6,798 nt of DNA from Candidatus Gastranaerophilales bacterium (GCA_947624665.1 CANQLK010000092.1:1-6798), one strand, 5' to 3'. Positions 1 through 6,305 are shown, numbered from the stretch's first letter. The notes: generated by a model from the sequence alone, not told the origin. Numbers and translations: made by a program.

Positions 1-331
1 GTGCCGGAACCTGATATACATTTTGTGTTATCGGAGTCGGTATATAGCCTCCGGGGATTGTATATTGGGTATTAAACGGAGTATACCATCCCTGCATTGG
101 AACACTGCCCTGACCTTGAGGATTCATAATTTCTATATTAACACCATTATATTGAGGTTTACCTGTTACATTAGGTTGTGTATAACAACTGGTGGTAGGA
201 TAATTGTATATAACACCTTGACTTTGCTGCGGCAAATTATTTTGAGCAGGCACATTGACTAATGGAGCCTGATATGTCGGCATAGCTGTCGGTTGTGCTG
301 TCATATATTGCATTTGTGGTGCTTGTATCAT
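1..331 (-). CDS. Pro/Gln/Asn/Tyr-rich hypothetical protein (N-terminal part, cut by window edge)
   Basis: Reading the minus strand, an ATG at 331-329 opens a frame that stays open for 110 codons to the window edge. A good Shine-Dalgarno (GGAG, 338-341) lies 6 nt upstream, which fixes the start. The protein begins MIQAPQMQYMTAQPTAMPTY and is rich in Pro, Gln, Asn, Tyr and Thr, with few charged residues (one Lys, one Glu and no Arg seen). I see no signal peptide, membrane segment or catalytic motif in this part. A less repetitive island near residues 58-70 (GKPQYNGVNIEIMNP) could be the start of a structured element. The composition fits a disordered linker or scaffold region, perhaps of a surface or cell-organisation protein, but the function is unknown and the C-terminus is missing. 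The frame and RBS make it likely to be a real gene. It is divergent from the sigma factor gene. Confidence 0.75.
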   Translation of the reverse strand, partial: MIQAPQMQYMTAQPTAMPTYQAPLVNVPAQNNLPQQSQGVIYNYPTTSCYTQPNVTGKPQYNGVNIEIMNPQGQGSVPMQGWYTPFNTQYTIPGGYIPTPITQNVYQVPA

Positions 332-462
332 TTTCTACTCCTTATATATTTATGTCTTTTTTATGCATATCACATGAGAATTAATACTTGTGAAATAAAA
401 AAATTGCTATATTTTAAATTTGTCAATAATTATTTACTCCTCAAAACCTCTTTAAAACAAGT

Positions 463-490
463 ATTTTAGCTCAAAATATCGATTTTACAA
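463..490 (-). promoter_or_regulatory. Candidate sigma-70 promoter for the Pro/Gln-rich gene
   Basis: On the minus strand TTGTAA (490-485) and TAAAAT (468-463) are separated by 16 nt and match the -35 and -10 consensus at 4/6 and 5/6. Transcription would start near 456 and give a leader of about 125 nt before the ATG at 331. In DNA this AT-rich, boxes of this quality also arise by chance. A perfect TTGACA on the same strand (426-421) has no convincing -10 at 16-18 nt. Confidence 0.35.
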
Positions 491-541
491 TTCTTAACAA
501 GGTCAAAAAATAAAAAATAAATTTACTTTTTGGGCATGCTC

Positions 542-571
542 TGTGCAAAATAAATATATTTAATGTAGAAT
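542..571 (+). promoter_or_regulatory. Candidate promoter of the sigma factor gene
   Basis: TAGAAT (566-571) is a good -10 box, with a weak -35 TGTGCA (542-547) 18 nt upstream. The start point would be near 578, leaving a leader of only about 20 nt before the ATG at 598. That leader has no recognisable Shine-Dalgarno; the nearest purine run, GTGGA at about 579-583, is too far upstream. The rest of the 332-597 intergenic region is AT-rich and holds no further gene that I can support. Confidence 0.35.
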
Positions 572-597
572 GTATATGTGGATTATTAAAAGTATTT

Positions 598-1233
598 ATG
601 AACTTGGAAAATAAAACTGAAACAAAAACATACAGATTTAATATAAAAGATTATCAGGAATTAATTGATACTCTTGCAAAAGTTGAGTACAAGAAATTAT
701 CAGCCAAACATTTGATTGATTTTTCGGAACTTGTCAATATAGGAACGCAAGTGGTTCATAAGTTATGCGCAAATGCGGATCCCGATAAATACAATAAATC
801 TTATTTATCAACTGCAATAAAATGGGCAATTCGTAATGAAATAAGAAGAAGATATAAATGGTATGTCCTAAAAAATAAGCAGGAATCTTCGGTTTATGAC
901 GAAGAAAGCCAATGTAACATTAGAGAAGCGGTTTATAAGACAATATTGTCCGTCGATGAAATGGCAGAAGGTGATAATCCTACTCAAATAAGAGATGTTA
1001 AAAGAAATCCGGAAGAAAAAATATTGTTTTCCGAATTGAGCGAAAGTATAAAGGCAGCAATAAAAAATCTGCCTCCTCGTGAAAGAGAACTTATAGAGTG
1101 TAAATTCTTTAATGATAAAAAACTTCGTGAAATATCCGAAGAATTCAATCTTTCTCCATCAAGAATTTCTCGAATTATTCAATCAGGTTTAAACAAAATA
1201 AGAAAAGAACTCGTAAAACAAAATTTAGTATAA
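598..1233 (+). CDS. Alternative RNA polymerase sigma factor, sigma-70 family (FliA/SigB-like, regions 2 and 4)
   Basis: This 211-residue protein should bind core RNA polymerase and direct it to a specific promoter class. Region 2 lies at about residues 35-86: LIDFSELVNIGTQ resembles the core-binding 2.1/2.2 segment, and YLSTAIKWAIRNEIRRR the -10 recognition and melting segment 2.3/2.4. Region 4 lies at about 145-206: LPPRERELIECKFF (158-171) is region 4.1, and LREISEEFNLSPSRISRIIQ (176-195) is the -35-binding helix-turn-helix. The linker (about 88-140) is acidic, and SVDEMAEGDNPT resembles the corresponding stretch of FliA/SigB-type factors. I could not recognise a well-conserved region 3. 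The length suits a group 3 alternative sigma factor and is far too short for a housekeeping one. No anti-sigma gene is adjacent: the gene stands alone, with its own terminator and a divergent neighbour. The ATG at 598 lacks an obvious Shine-Dalgarno. The sigma-70 call is secure; the regulon is unknown. Confidence 0.9.
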   Translation: MNLENKTETKTYRFNIKDYQELIDTLAKVEYKKLSAKHLIDFSELVNIGTQVVHKLCANADPDKYNKSYLSTAIKWAIRNEIRRRYKWYVLKNKQESSVYDEESQCNIREAVYKTILSVDEMAEGDNPTQIRDVKRNPEEKILFSELSESIKAAIKNLPPRERELIECKFFNDKKLREISEEFNLSPSRISRIIQSGLNKIRKELVKQNLV

Positions 1234-1259
1234 AACAATGCCAAAAGCATTGTTTTTTT
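1232..1259 (+). terminator. Intrinsic terminator of the sigma factor gene
   Basis: A perfect 10-bp stem (AAAACAATGC, 1232-1241, with GCATTGTTTT, 1247-1256) encloses a 5-nt loop CAAAA. The run of seven T (1253-1259) forms the 3' end of the stem and continues past it. The left arm overlaps the TAA stop codon (1231-1233). It separates the sigma gene from the lpxI-lpxB unit. Confidence 0.88.
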
Positions 1260-1298
1260 ATACCTTAAAATGACAAAATATATATTTTATTAAAAAAA

Positions 1299-1327
1299 TA
1301 TACCGCACAAATATTTTCTATTATAAT
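1299..1327 (+). promoter_or_regulatory. Promoter of the lpxI-lpxB operon
   Basis: A consensus TATAAT (1322-1327) lies 27 nt before the GTG start of lpxI. The best -35 at 17 nt spacing is the weak TATACC (1299-1304). The placement just after the upstream terminator and just before a ribosome binding site supports a real promoter, with transcription starting near 1334. The -35 assignment is uncertain. Confidence 0.5.
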
Positions 1328-1343
1328 ATTATATACATGTAGT

Positions 1344-1357
1344 GAGGGAATTCAGTG
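1344..1357 (+). promoter_or_regulatory. Ribosome binding site that fixes the GTG start of lpxI
   Basis: GAGGG (1344-1348) is followed after 6 nt by GTG (1355-1357). No ATG lies in this frame at a usable distance from a Shine-Dalgarno. Starting here leaves only eight residues before the conserved KQGLIAGNGQLP opening of the LpxI N-domain, as expected for the family. Confidence 0.75.
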
Positions 1358-2170
1358 TCTATAGAATTAGAGAAAAAACAAGGTTTGATAGCGGGAAACG
1401 GGCAGCTGCCCGTACAATTGGCAAAGAATGCAAAAGAAAACGGATTTGAAGTAATTGCAATATCACTATCTTCCGATAACAGAAACGAATTGAAAAAATA
1501 TTGTTCCAAAGTATATGATTGCGCTCCCGGTGAAGTATTAAAAATAAAAAATATTCTAATAACAGAAGAAATAAAACAATTGACATTTATAGGAAAAGTA
1601 TCAAAAAGTCTTGTAATAAAAAGACCAAGATTTGATTCTTTGGCTGTTGAATTTTTAAAGCAGGCAAAAAGGCTTAACGATGATGCTATCATGCTCTTTT
1701 TGGTTGATGAACTTGCAAAAATCGGGATAACCGTTCTTGATCAAACTATTTTTATTAAAAATCTGATGGCTCCGAGAGGTGTTTTGGGAAAAATTCATCC
1801 GACCGAAGCTCAAATATCAGACGTTGAATACGGATATAAAATAGCAAAAGAAATGGGTGAACTTGATATCGGGCAGTCTGTTGTTATAAAAGACAGAATG
1901 ATTATGGCTATTGAAGCTATAGAAGGTACCGATAAATGTATTAAAAGAGGATGTAAGCTCGGAAAAAATAATTCAATAATAGTAAAAGTATCAAAGCCCA
2001 AACAGGATAAACGTTTTGATATTCCCGCTTTCGGACTGAATACTTTGAAAAATATGAAAAAATATCATGCCTGTTTAATAGCGGTAGAAGCGAATGAAAC
2101 CATTCTGGTAGATAAGAAGCAAACAATAGAGTTTGCGGATAAAAATAATATAGTGGTTATGGCTGTATGA
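1355..2170 (+). CDS. lpxI: UDP-2,3-diacylglucosamine diphosphatase LpxI
   Basis: LpxI hydrolyses UDP-2,3-diacylglucosamine to lipid X and UMP, the fourth step of lipid A synthesis, at the cytoplasmic side of the inner membrane. It replaces the unrelated LpxH in many lineages. The 271-residue length suits the family. The N-domain opens with GLIAGNGQLPVQLA (residues 10-23), the typical LpxI start. The C-domain (formerly DUF1009) holds VIKDRMIMAIEAIEGTD (177-193) and KVSKPKQDKRFDIPAFG (211-227). The second matches the conserved K-P-x-Q-D-x-R-x-D-x-P signature; D218 and D222 are candidate functional acids. No signal peptide or membrane segment is seen. The gene starts with GTG behind a good RBS, and its TGA overlaps the lpxB ATG, so translation is probably coupled. 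Family knowledge gives the reaction, and the motifs and the lpxB neighbour make the call firm. Confidence 0.95.
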   Translation: MSIELEKKQGLIAGNGQLPVQLAKNAKENGFEVIAISLSSDNRNELKKYCSKVYDCAPGEVLKIKNILITEEIKQLTFIGKVSKSLVIKRPRFDSLAVEFLKQAKRLNDDAIMLFLVDELAKIGITVLDQTIFIKNLMAPRGVLGKIHPTEAQISDVEYGYKIAKEMGELDIGQSVVIKDRMIMAIEAIEGTDKCIKRGCKLGKNNSIIVKVSKPKQDKRFDIPAFGLNTLKNMKKYHACLIAVEANETILVDKKQTIEFADKNNIVVMAV

Positions 2171-3294
2171 AAAAACTGTTTATAATAACGGGAGAGTATT
2201 CGGGTGATAAGCATGCCGCAGATGTGGTAAAACAGATAAAAAAGATAAATCCCGATATTGAAATAGAAGCCGTAGGCGGAGTAAATTTAGCATCAGAAGG
2301 TGTAAAGCTTTTTTGCGACCATTCTAAGATGTCTGCTATGGGGTTTAACTTAAATATTATTTTAAATCATATAAATTTAGGTAAAAGGATAGCAAAATAT
2401 TTAAAGGATGAATTTAAGCCCGATATGGTATTAATGGTTGATTACGGCGGGTTTAACCTGAATTTATCAAAGGTAATTTCAAAATACGGATTTAAGATAT
2501 ATTATTATATACCGCCTCAGATATGGGCATCAAGGAAATGGCGGCTTGATACCGTAAAGAAGAATATAGATAAAGTTATAACCATATTCCCGTTTGAGAA
2601 GAAGATGTATGAGCAAGCGGGGGTTGACGTTGAATTTGTTGGGCATCCGCTGTTGGATGAAATGCCCGAAAAAACGGATAGAAATTCTTTCTATAAGGAA
2701 TTCGGATTTGATAATAATAAAAAACTTGTTTCCATATTCCCCGGGTCGAGAGTTTTTGAAGTAAAAAATTTGTTAAAAATTTTCTTAGATTCCGCTTGTA
2801 TAATCCAAAAAAATAATCCGAACGTGCAATATGCGATAGCGCAGGCTCCGAGTATAAAAGATGGGTTGCTGCTTCCTTTGCTTTCAAAATATAAACATTT
2901 GAATATAAAAATATTAAAAAATAAAAACTACGAGCTTTTATCGGTATCCGATGCATTGATATTAGCATCGGGAACAGTTGCTCTTGAAGCTGCAATATAT
3001 AATACTCCGATGATAATAAGCTATAAAGGTCCTTGGGTTTTGTATTTTATATATTTAATAGTCAGATGCATAAAAAAAGTATCCCTGCCAAATATAATAA
3101 CGGATAAAGATATAGTGCCTGAGCTATTGCAATCAAAAGCAAAACCGCAAATTATCGCTTGTGAAATACTAAAAATACTTGAGAACGATGAATACAGACA
3201 AAAAATGTCGAATTCATTAAAAAATGTTAAGCAGGAATTAAAGACTGCCTCTGCTGCGTTTAAGGCTGCCGAAATTATCGTAAACAATATATAA
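2167..3294 (+). CDS. lpxB: Lipid-A-disaccharide synthase LpxB (GT19)
   Basis: LpxB condenses UDP-2,3-diacylglucosamine with lipid X to form the beta-1,6 tetraacyl disaccharide 1-phosphate of lipid A, releasing UDP. It is a peripheral inner-membrane GT-B enzyme. The 375 residues match the family length. Visible signatures are GEYSGDKHAA (9-18), VDYGGFNLNL (91-100), YYYIPPQIWAS (112-122), PFEKKMYEQAG (142-152), FVGHPLLDEMP (157-167), FPGSRVFEV (191-199), ASGTVALEAA (267-276), PMIISYKGP (281-289), KVSLPNII (304-311) and VPELLQ (317-322). By hand alignment D92 and R195 correspond to E. coli D98 and R201, both important for catalysis. Unlike the common D-x-P-D-F-N motif, this protein reads DYGGFN, losing the second Asp and the Pro, and it has ASRKWRL where E. 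coli has AWRQKRV. The start at 2167 lies in an ATGA overlap with lpxI, so the RBS is inside the upstream gene. No strong terminator follows. Confidence 0.95.
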   Translation: MKKLFIITGEYSGDKHAADVVKQIKKINPDIEIEAVGGVNLASEGVKLFCDHSKMSAMGFNLNIILNHINLGKRIAKYLKDEFKPDMVLMVDYGGFNLNLSKVISKYGFKIYYYIPPQIWASRKWRLDTVKKNIDKVITIFPFEKKMYEQAGVDVEFVGHPLLDEMPEKTDRNSFYKEFGFDNNKKLVSIFPGSRVFEVKNLLKIFLDSACIIQKNNPNVQYAIAQAPSIKDGLLLPLLSKYKHLNIKILKNKNYELLSVSDALILASGTVALEAAIYNTPMIISYKGPWVLYFIYLIVRCIKKVSLPNIITDKDIVPELLQSKAKPQIIACEILKILENDEYRQKMSNSLKNVKQELKTASAAFKAAEIIVNNI

Positions 3295-3404
3295 TATTTT
3301 GCAAATTTATGTAAATATGTTAAGATATCATGTAAAATTTCTTAAAGAAAGCGCAATTTTTTTAATTTATTGATTTATATAAAAGGTGTGCTTAGGATTG
3401 GTTA

Positions 3405-5270
3405 ATGCAAAAAGAAGATAAGACAGAAAAATCATATAAGCAAAATAACGGTTCATCTCCCTGGAAATCAAATATTACTAATCCGATAGATAAAAGTAAC
3501 GGATTGGTAGCTAAGATTAATATACTTGGCAGCGGTATGAACTCCGTTAATAATGCTCACGTTAATGTAAATCACCATAACGAAAAAGCTTATGGTTTAA
3601 TTGACTATGCAGGCTTTATTAAAGAAATTAATGATATTATTTCCAATGATACGGATTTGAAAGTTATTTTAAATTCGTTCCATAATTTGTTTATTAACAG
3701 GTTAAACTGTTCTTATACCGCAATCGGTTTGATTAATGATAAGACAACTTCAATAAACATAAGACTTTTGGATAAAAATTTAAATGTATATTCGTTTAAA
3801 GTATTTGAAAATGATACCGAAAATGAAATAAGAAAAACTCTGGAAAGCGGTGAAATTACAAGTTTCCCAAATTCAATGTTCTTAAAATTACCTTCAGTAG
3901 CAAGTATGCCTTGCAGCATTATTCCCATAAAAATACAAGGAAAGAATGTAGGTGTGGCGCTTGCAAGCGACTATAATATACAGAACCATATCAGCTTATA
4001 TAAACTTGCAGCTGCTAATCTGGGTTTGCTTGTTCAAAATGCCATATTAAACGAAAAAGTATCTCGTAATACAAATTTGGATACGCTTACAAATTTGTAT
4101 TCACACAGAAGATTTCACGAATTATTATCCCAAGAACTTGAAGCAAGCGAAAAATCAAATTCAAAATTTTCCGTTGCAATATTTGACATAAATGATATGG
4201 GTCAAATTAACAGAGAATACGGGCATTCAAAAGGCGATGAAGTAATTAAAATCGTTGCCGAAAAAATAACCGCAAACATAAAGAAGCAGGATATTGCAGG
4301 AAGATACGGCGGTGATAAAATTTCCGTTATATTAAAGAATATGGGCGCCGAAGAAGCAAAATATTTTGCGGAATACCTGACTTATTCTTTATCTTGCTGT
4401 CTTGTAGATGATATAGGGCCTGTAAACAAAGTATCGGTGGGTATTGCAACATATCCCGATGATTCGTTGGATAAAGAAAAACTGCTTATTCTTGCCGAGC
4501 AAGCAGTACTTGTTTCTAAAACAAAGGGTTATAATAACGGCAGATCGACCATTGTTTCCGCTCAGGATTATGATTTCTGGGATGATACCGCTTTAAATTC
4601 TTTTGCAACCGTTATGGCAAAAAGACATTCACAACTTGGAATTAATTTTGAAGATGCTATAGTTGAACAATTCCAAAACGAAAATATATTATCAAAAAAT
4701 CATTTGATAGAGGTCGTAACTTCTCTTGCAAGTGCAATAGATGCTAAAGACAAATATACAAAAGACCATTCGTCTTCCGTTTCAAGATATTCGGTAGCAT
4801 TAGCAAAAGCTATCAATTTGCCCGAAAAAGAAGTTGAAAGTATAAGGCTCGGTGCATTGCTTCACGATGTAGGAAAAATCGGTATTCCTGAAGATGTATT
4901 AATGAAACCTTCAAGATTAACGGATGAAGAATTTAAAATTATACAACAACATCCTTCTATAGGTGTTGAAAAGATTCTTGCACCTAATCCGTTGTTACAC
5001 GATTTAATTCCTATAGTGAAATATCACCACGAACAATGGAACGGAAAAGGTTATCCGTGCGGATTAAAAGGTGAAGAAATTCCGCTATCCGCAAGAATTG
5101 TGGCAATAGCTGATACATATCACGCTTTAATCAGCGACAGACCTTACAGAAAAGGTATGAGCGTTGAAAAAGCCTGCGCTATATTAGAAGAAGGCTCGGG
5201 TATTCATTGGGATAAAGAGCTTGTAAGGCAATTTATCGCAATTGCTCCTTCTTTGGCGACCAAAATTTAA
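3405..5270 (+). CDS. GAF / degenerate GGDEF / HD-GYP protein, probable c-di-GMP phosphodiesterase
   Basis: This 621-residue cytoplasmic signalling protein has no membrane segment. Residues 1-65 are polar, Asn/Ser/Lys-rich and probably disordered. A GAF-like sensor follows at about 70-215 (CSYTAIGLI at 102-110; NVGVALASDY at 181-190). The GGDEF domain (about 222-385) keeps LDTLTNLYSHRRFHELL (225-241) and FDINDMGQINREYGHSKGDE (260-279), but the signature is GGDKI (302-306), with Lys for the catalytic Glu. The inhibitory RxxD site reads KKQD (293-296). After a linker comes HD-GYP (about 430-615): H455, HDVGKIGIP (487-495), H516, HHEQWNGKGYP (541-551), AD (569-570) and DRPYR (578-582). All the main metal-binding and GYP positions appear present, although the usual YDAL reads YHAL. 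I therefore predict c-di-GMP hydrolysis to pGpG or GMP, with GGDEF acting as a GTP-sensing or structural module. AGGA (3394-3397) lies 7 nt before the ATG. The 110-bp gap upstream has no clear promoter. The domain calls are firm; the activity is inferred. Confidence 0.93.
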   Translation: MQKEDKTEKSYKQNNGSSPWKSNITNPIDKSNGLVAKINILGSGMNSVNNAHVNVNHHNEKAYGLIDYAGFIKEINDIISNDTDLKVILNSFHNLFINRLNCSYTAIGLINDKTTSINIRLLDKNLNVYSFKVFENDTENEIRKTLESGEITSFPNSMFLKLPSVASMPCSIIPIKIQGKNVGVALASDYNIQNHISLYKLAAANLGLLVQNAILNEKVSRNTNLDTLTNLYSHRRFHELLSQELEASEKSNSKFSVAIFDINDMGQINREYGHSKGDEVIKIVAEKITANIKKQDIAGRYGGDKISVILKNMGAEEAKYFAEYLTYSLSCCLVDDIGPVNKVSVGIATYPDDSLDKEKLLILAEQAVLVSKTKGYNNGRSTIVSAQDYDFWDDTALNSFATVMAKRHSQLGINFEDAIVEQFQNENILSKNHLIEVVTSLASAIDAKDKYTKDHSSSVSRYSVALAKAINLPEKEVESIRLGALLHDVGKIGIPEDVLMKPSRLTDEEFKIIQQHPSIGVEKILAPNPLLHDLIPIVKYHHEQWNGKGYPCGLKGEEIPLSARIVAIADTYHALISDRPYRKGMSVEKACAILEEGSGIHWDKELVRQFIAIAPSLATKI

Positions 5271-5283
5271 TTATATTTAATCT

Positions 5284-5483
5284 AGTGTCGCAACATTACG
5301 CTTGCGGTCTTGAAATTGCTTTTCGCTCGGTCTTGTCGCTCCTCGCAGCCGTAAAGCTGCTCAGACTCCACTTCGTTACGCATACAAGCTCGCAAAGCTC
5401 ATTCTTCGCTTGCTCGTTTTGTAACCTTTTCAATACGCCACTCGCAAATTTTTACTCACACCTTCGGCTTATCGTAAAAATTT
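5284..5483. repeat. GC-rich, repeat-laden intergenic block, probably non-coding
   Basis: This block fills the gap between two convergent genes. By hand count 5281-5480 has about 46% G+C (93 of 200), against about 28% in a sampled 60-nt stretch of the neighbouring coding DNA. It contains direct repeats: CGGTCTTG at 5305-5312 and 5328-5335; TCGCTC at 5323-5328 and 5336-5341; AAGCTC at 5386-5391 and 5395-5400. It also contains inverted repeats: CGCAA/TTGCG at 5289-5293 and 5302-5306; GCAGC/GCTGC at 5345-5349 and 5356-5360; GTTAC/GTAAC at 5375-5379 and 5421-5425. A 72-codon plus-strand frame opens at GTG 5285, but it lacks a Shine-Dalgarno, is unlike any protein family I know, and runs into the convergent gene, so I do not annotate it. 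I infer a dispersed chromosomal repeat. Only one copy is in view and no target-site duplication was found. Confidence 0.6.
5446..5483. repeat. Perfect 10-bp inverted repeat at the convergent gene junction, possible terminator
   Basis: AAATTTTTAC (5446-5455) and GTAAAAATTT (5474-5483) are exact reverse complements separated by 18 nt. The loop contains C-TTCG-G, a sequence known to form a stable tetraloop in RNA. The right arm ends inside the TAA stop codon of the glycosyltransferase (5484-5482). No clean T-run follows either arm, so termination in either direction is plausible but unproven. Confidence 0.55.
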
Positions 5484-6279
5484 ATTCGGACATTTTTATA
5501 TGATAATATGGCAATTCGGAATTAATATCCAGTTTTTTTGCATCTTTTTTGAAAATTTTGGATTTATAAAGCCCCGAATATGCAAGAAAATATTTAATGC
5601 TTACGTCTAAAACTCCAAAACCATATTTACAGGAGCGTAAGAAGTTTATGGAAGAAGCTTCGGGGAAATATTTCGTAGGACAGCTTATTTCGCCTATTCT
5701 GTATCCGTAATATTTAACGAGGGCAAGCATTTCATTATCAAAAATAAAATCCTCATCACAATCTTCAAGCGGAAGATTTTCCAATACTTTTTTTGTAAAT
5801 GCTCTATAGCCTGTATGATATTCGGATAAATGCTGACCTAAAAACAGGTTTTCAAAAGCTGTTAAAAATTTGTTTGAAATATATTTATATAGTGGCATTC
5901 CGCCTTTTAGTGCATCGGATAGCATTCTTGAAGCAATTACTACATCATATTCATCAAATGCAAGCATAGAAGCCATTGCTGGAATTAATTTCGGAGTATA
6001 CTGATAATCGGGATGAAGCATTATTATTATATCGGCATCTGATTTTAAGGCTGCCGTATAACAGGATTTTTGATTTCCGCCGTATCCTCTATTCTCTTTG
6101 TGAACAATAGTCGTTATATTTAAGTCTTTTGCCAAATCTTTTGTATTATCTTTTGATTTATCGTCCGTTAATATTATTTCGTCTACGATATCTTTATATA
6201 TTTCGTTATATGTTTTTACCAGAGTCTTTTCCGCATTATATGCGGGCATTACTACAACTACCTTTTTATCATTTAACAT
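5482..6279 (-). CDS. Family 2 glycosyltransferase (DPM1/DPG-synthase-like)
   Basis: This 265-residue GT-A protein should transfer a sugar from a nucleotide donor to an unknown acceptor. Dolichyl/polyprenyl-phosphate glycosyltransferases are the nearest family style. Motifs in order are VVVVMPAYNAEKTL (7-20), nucleotide-binding EIILTDDKSKDNT (34-46), GYGGNQK (65-71), and ADIIIMLHPDYQYTP (82-96), with D91 at the DxD metal position. Further on are ASRML (116-120), EYHTGYRAF (153-161), EDFIFDNEML (176-185), probably the catalytic ED region, and YFPEASSINF (204-213). There is no C-terminal membrane helix pair, so it is soluble or peripheral. Many relatives use UDP-glucose or GDP-mannose, but the substrate cannot be read here. 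The ATG at 6279 follows a weak GGAAAG RBS (6292-6287). The gene is convergent with the HD-GYP gene and divergent from the response regulator. Its last codons abut the GC-rich repeat, so the C-terminal KMSE may have been reshaped by it. The family is certain; the role in envelope glycan or lipid glycosylation is inferred. Confidence 0.9.
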   Translation of the reverse strand: MLNDKKVVVVMPAYNAEKTLVKTYNEIYKDIVDEIILTDDKSKDNTKDLAKDLNITTIVHKENRGYGGNQKSCYTAALKSDADIIIMLHPDYQYTPKLIPAMASMLAFDEYDVVIASRMLSDALKGGMPLYKYISNKFLTAFENLFLGQHLSEYHTGYRAFTKKVLENLPLEDCDEDFIFDNEMLALVKYYGYRIGEISCPTKYFPEASSINFLRSCKYGFGVLDVSIKYFLAYSGLYKSKIFKKDAKKLDINSELPYYHIKMSE

Positions 6280-6305
6280 TTAATTTCTTTCCATATCTCA
6301 AAACT

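Noticed and set aside
23..262. Plus-strand frame of 79 codons at the left edge
   Set aside because: It lies antisense to the minus-strand Pro/Gln-rich gene, which has a good RBS and coherent composition. The plus frame has no RBS or family features.
421..426. Perfect minus-strand TTGACA
   Set aside because: No acceptable -10 hexamer lies 16-18 nt downstream; that position is a run of T.
383..465. 9-bp inverted repeat AATACTTGT (383-391) / ACAAGTATT (457-465)
   Set aside because: The arms are 65 nt apart, and a match of this length is expected fairly often by chance in an AT-rich intergenic region.
3335..3363. Possible terminator after lpxB (TTTCTTAAAGAAA followed by a T-run)
   Set aside because: The stem is only about five A/T-rich pairs with a 3-nt loop, and GCGCAA separates it from the T-run at 3357-3363. 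It is too weak to call.
3376..3381. TATATA as a -10 box for the HD-GYP gene
   Set aside because: No -35 resemblance exists at a valid spacing, and such runs are common in this base composition. The gene may also be read through from lpxB.
5285..5503. 72-codon plus-strand frame starting at GTG
   Set aside because: It has no Shine-Dalgarno, lies wholly in the repeat-rich block, shows no family motif, and overlaps the 3' end of the convergent glycosyltransferase gene. It is open mainly because the block has few A/T-rich stop codons.
6280..6294. Four-codon upstream frame (MERN) ending one codon before the glycosyltransferase ATG
   Set aside because: It is too short to assess, has no Shine-Dalgarno of its own, and its GGAAAG is better explained as the RBS of the main gene.
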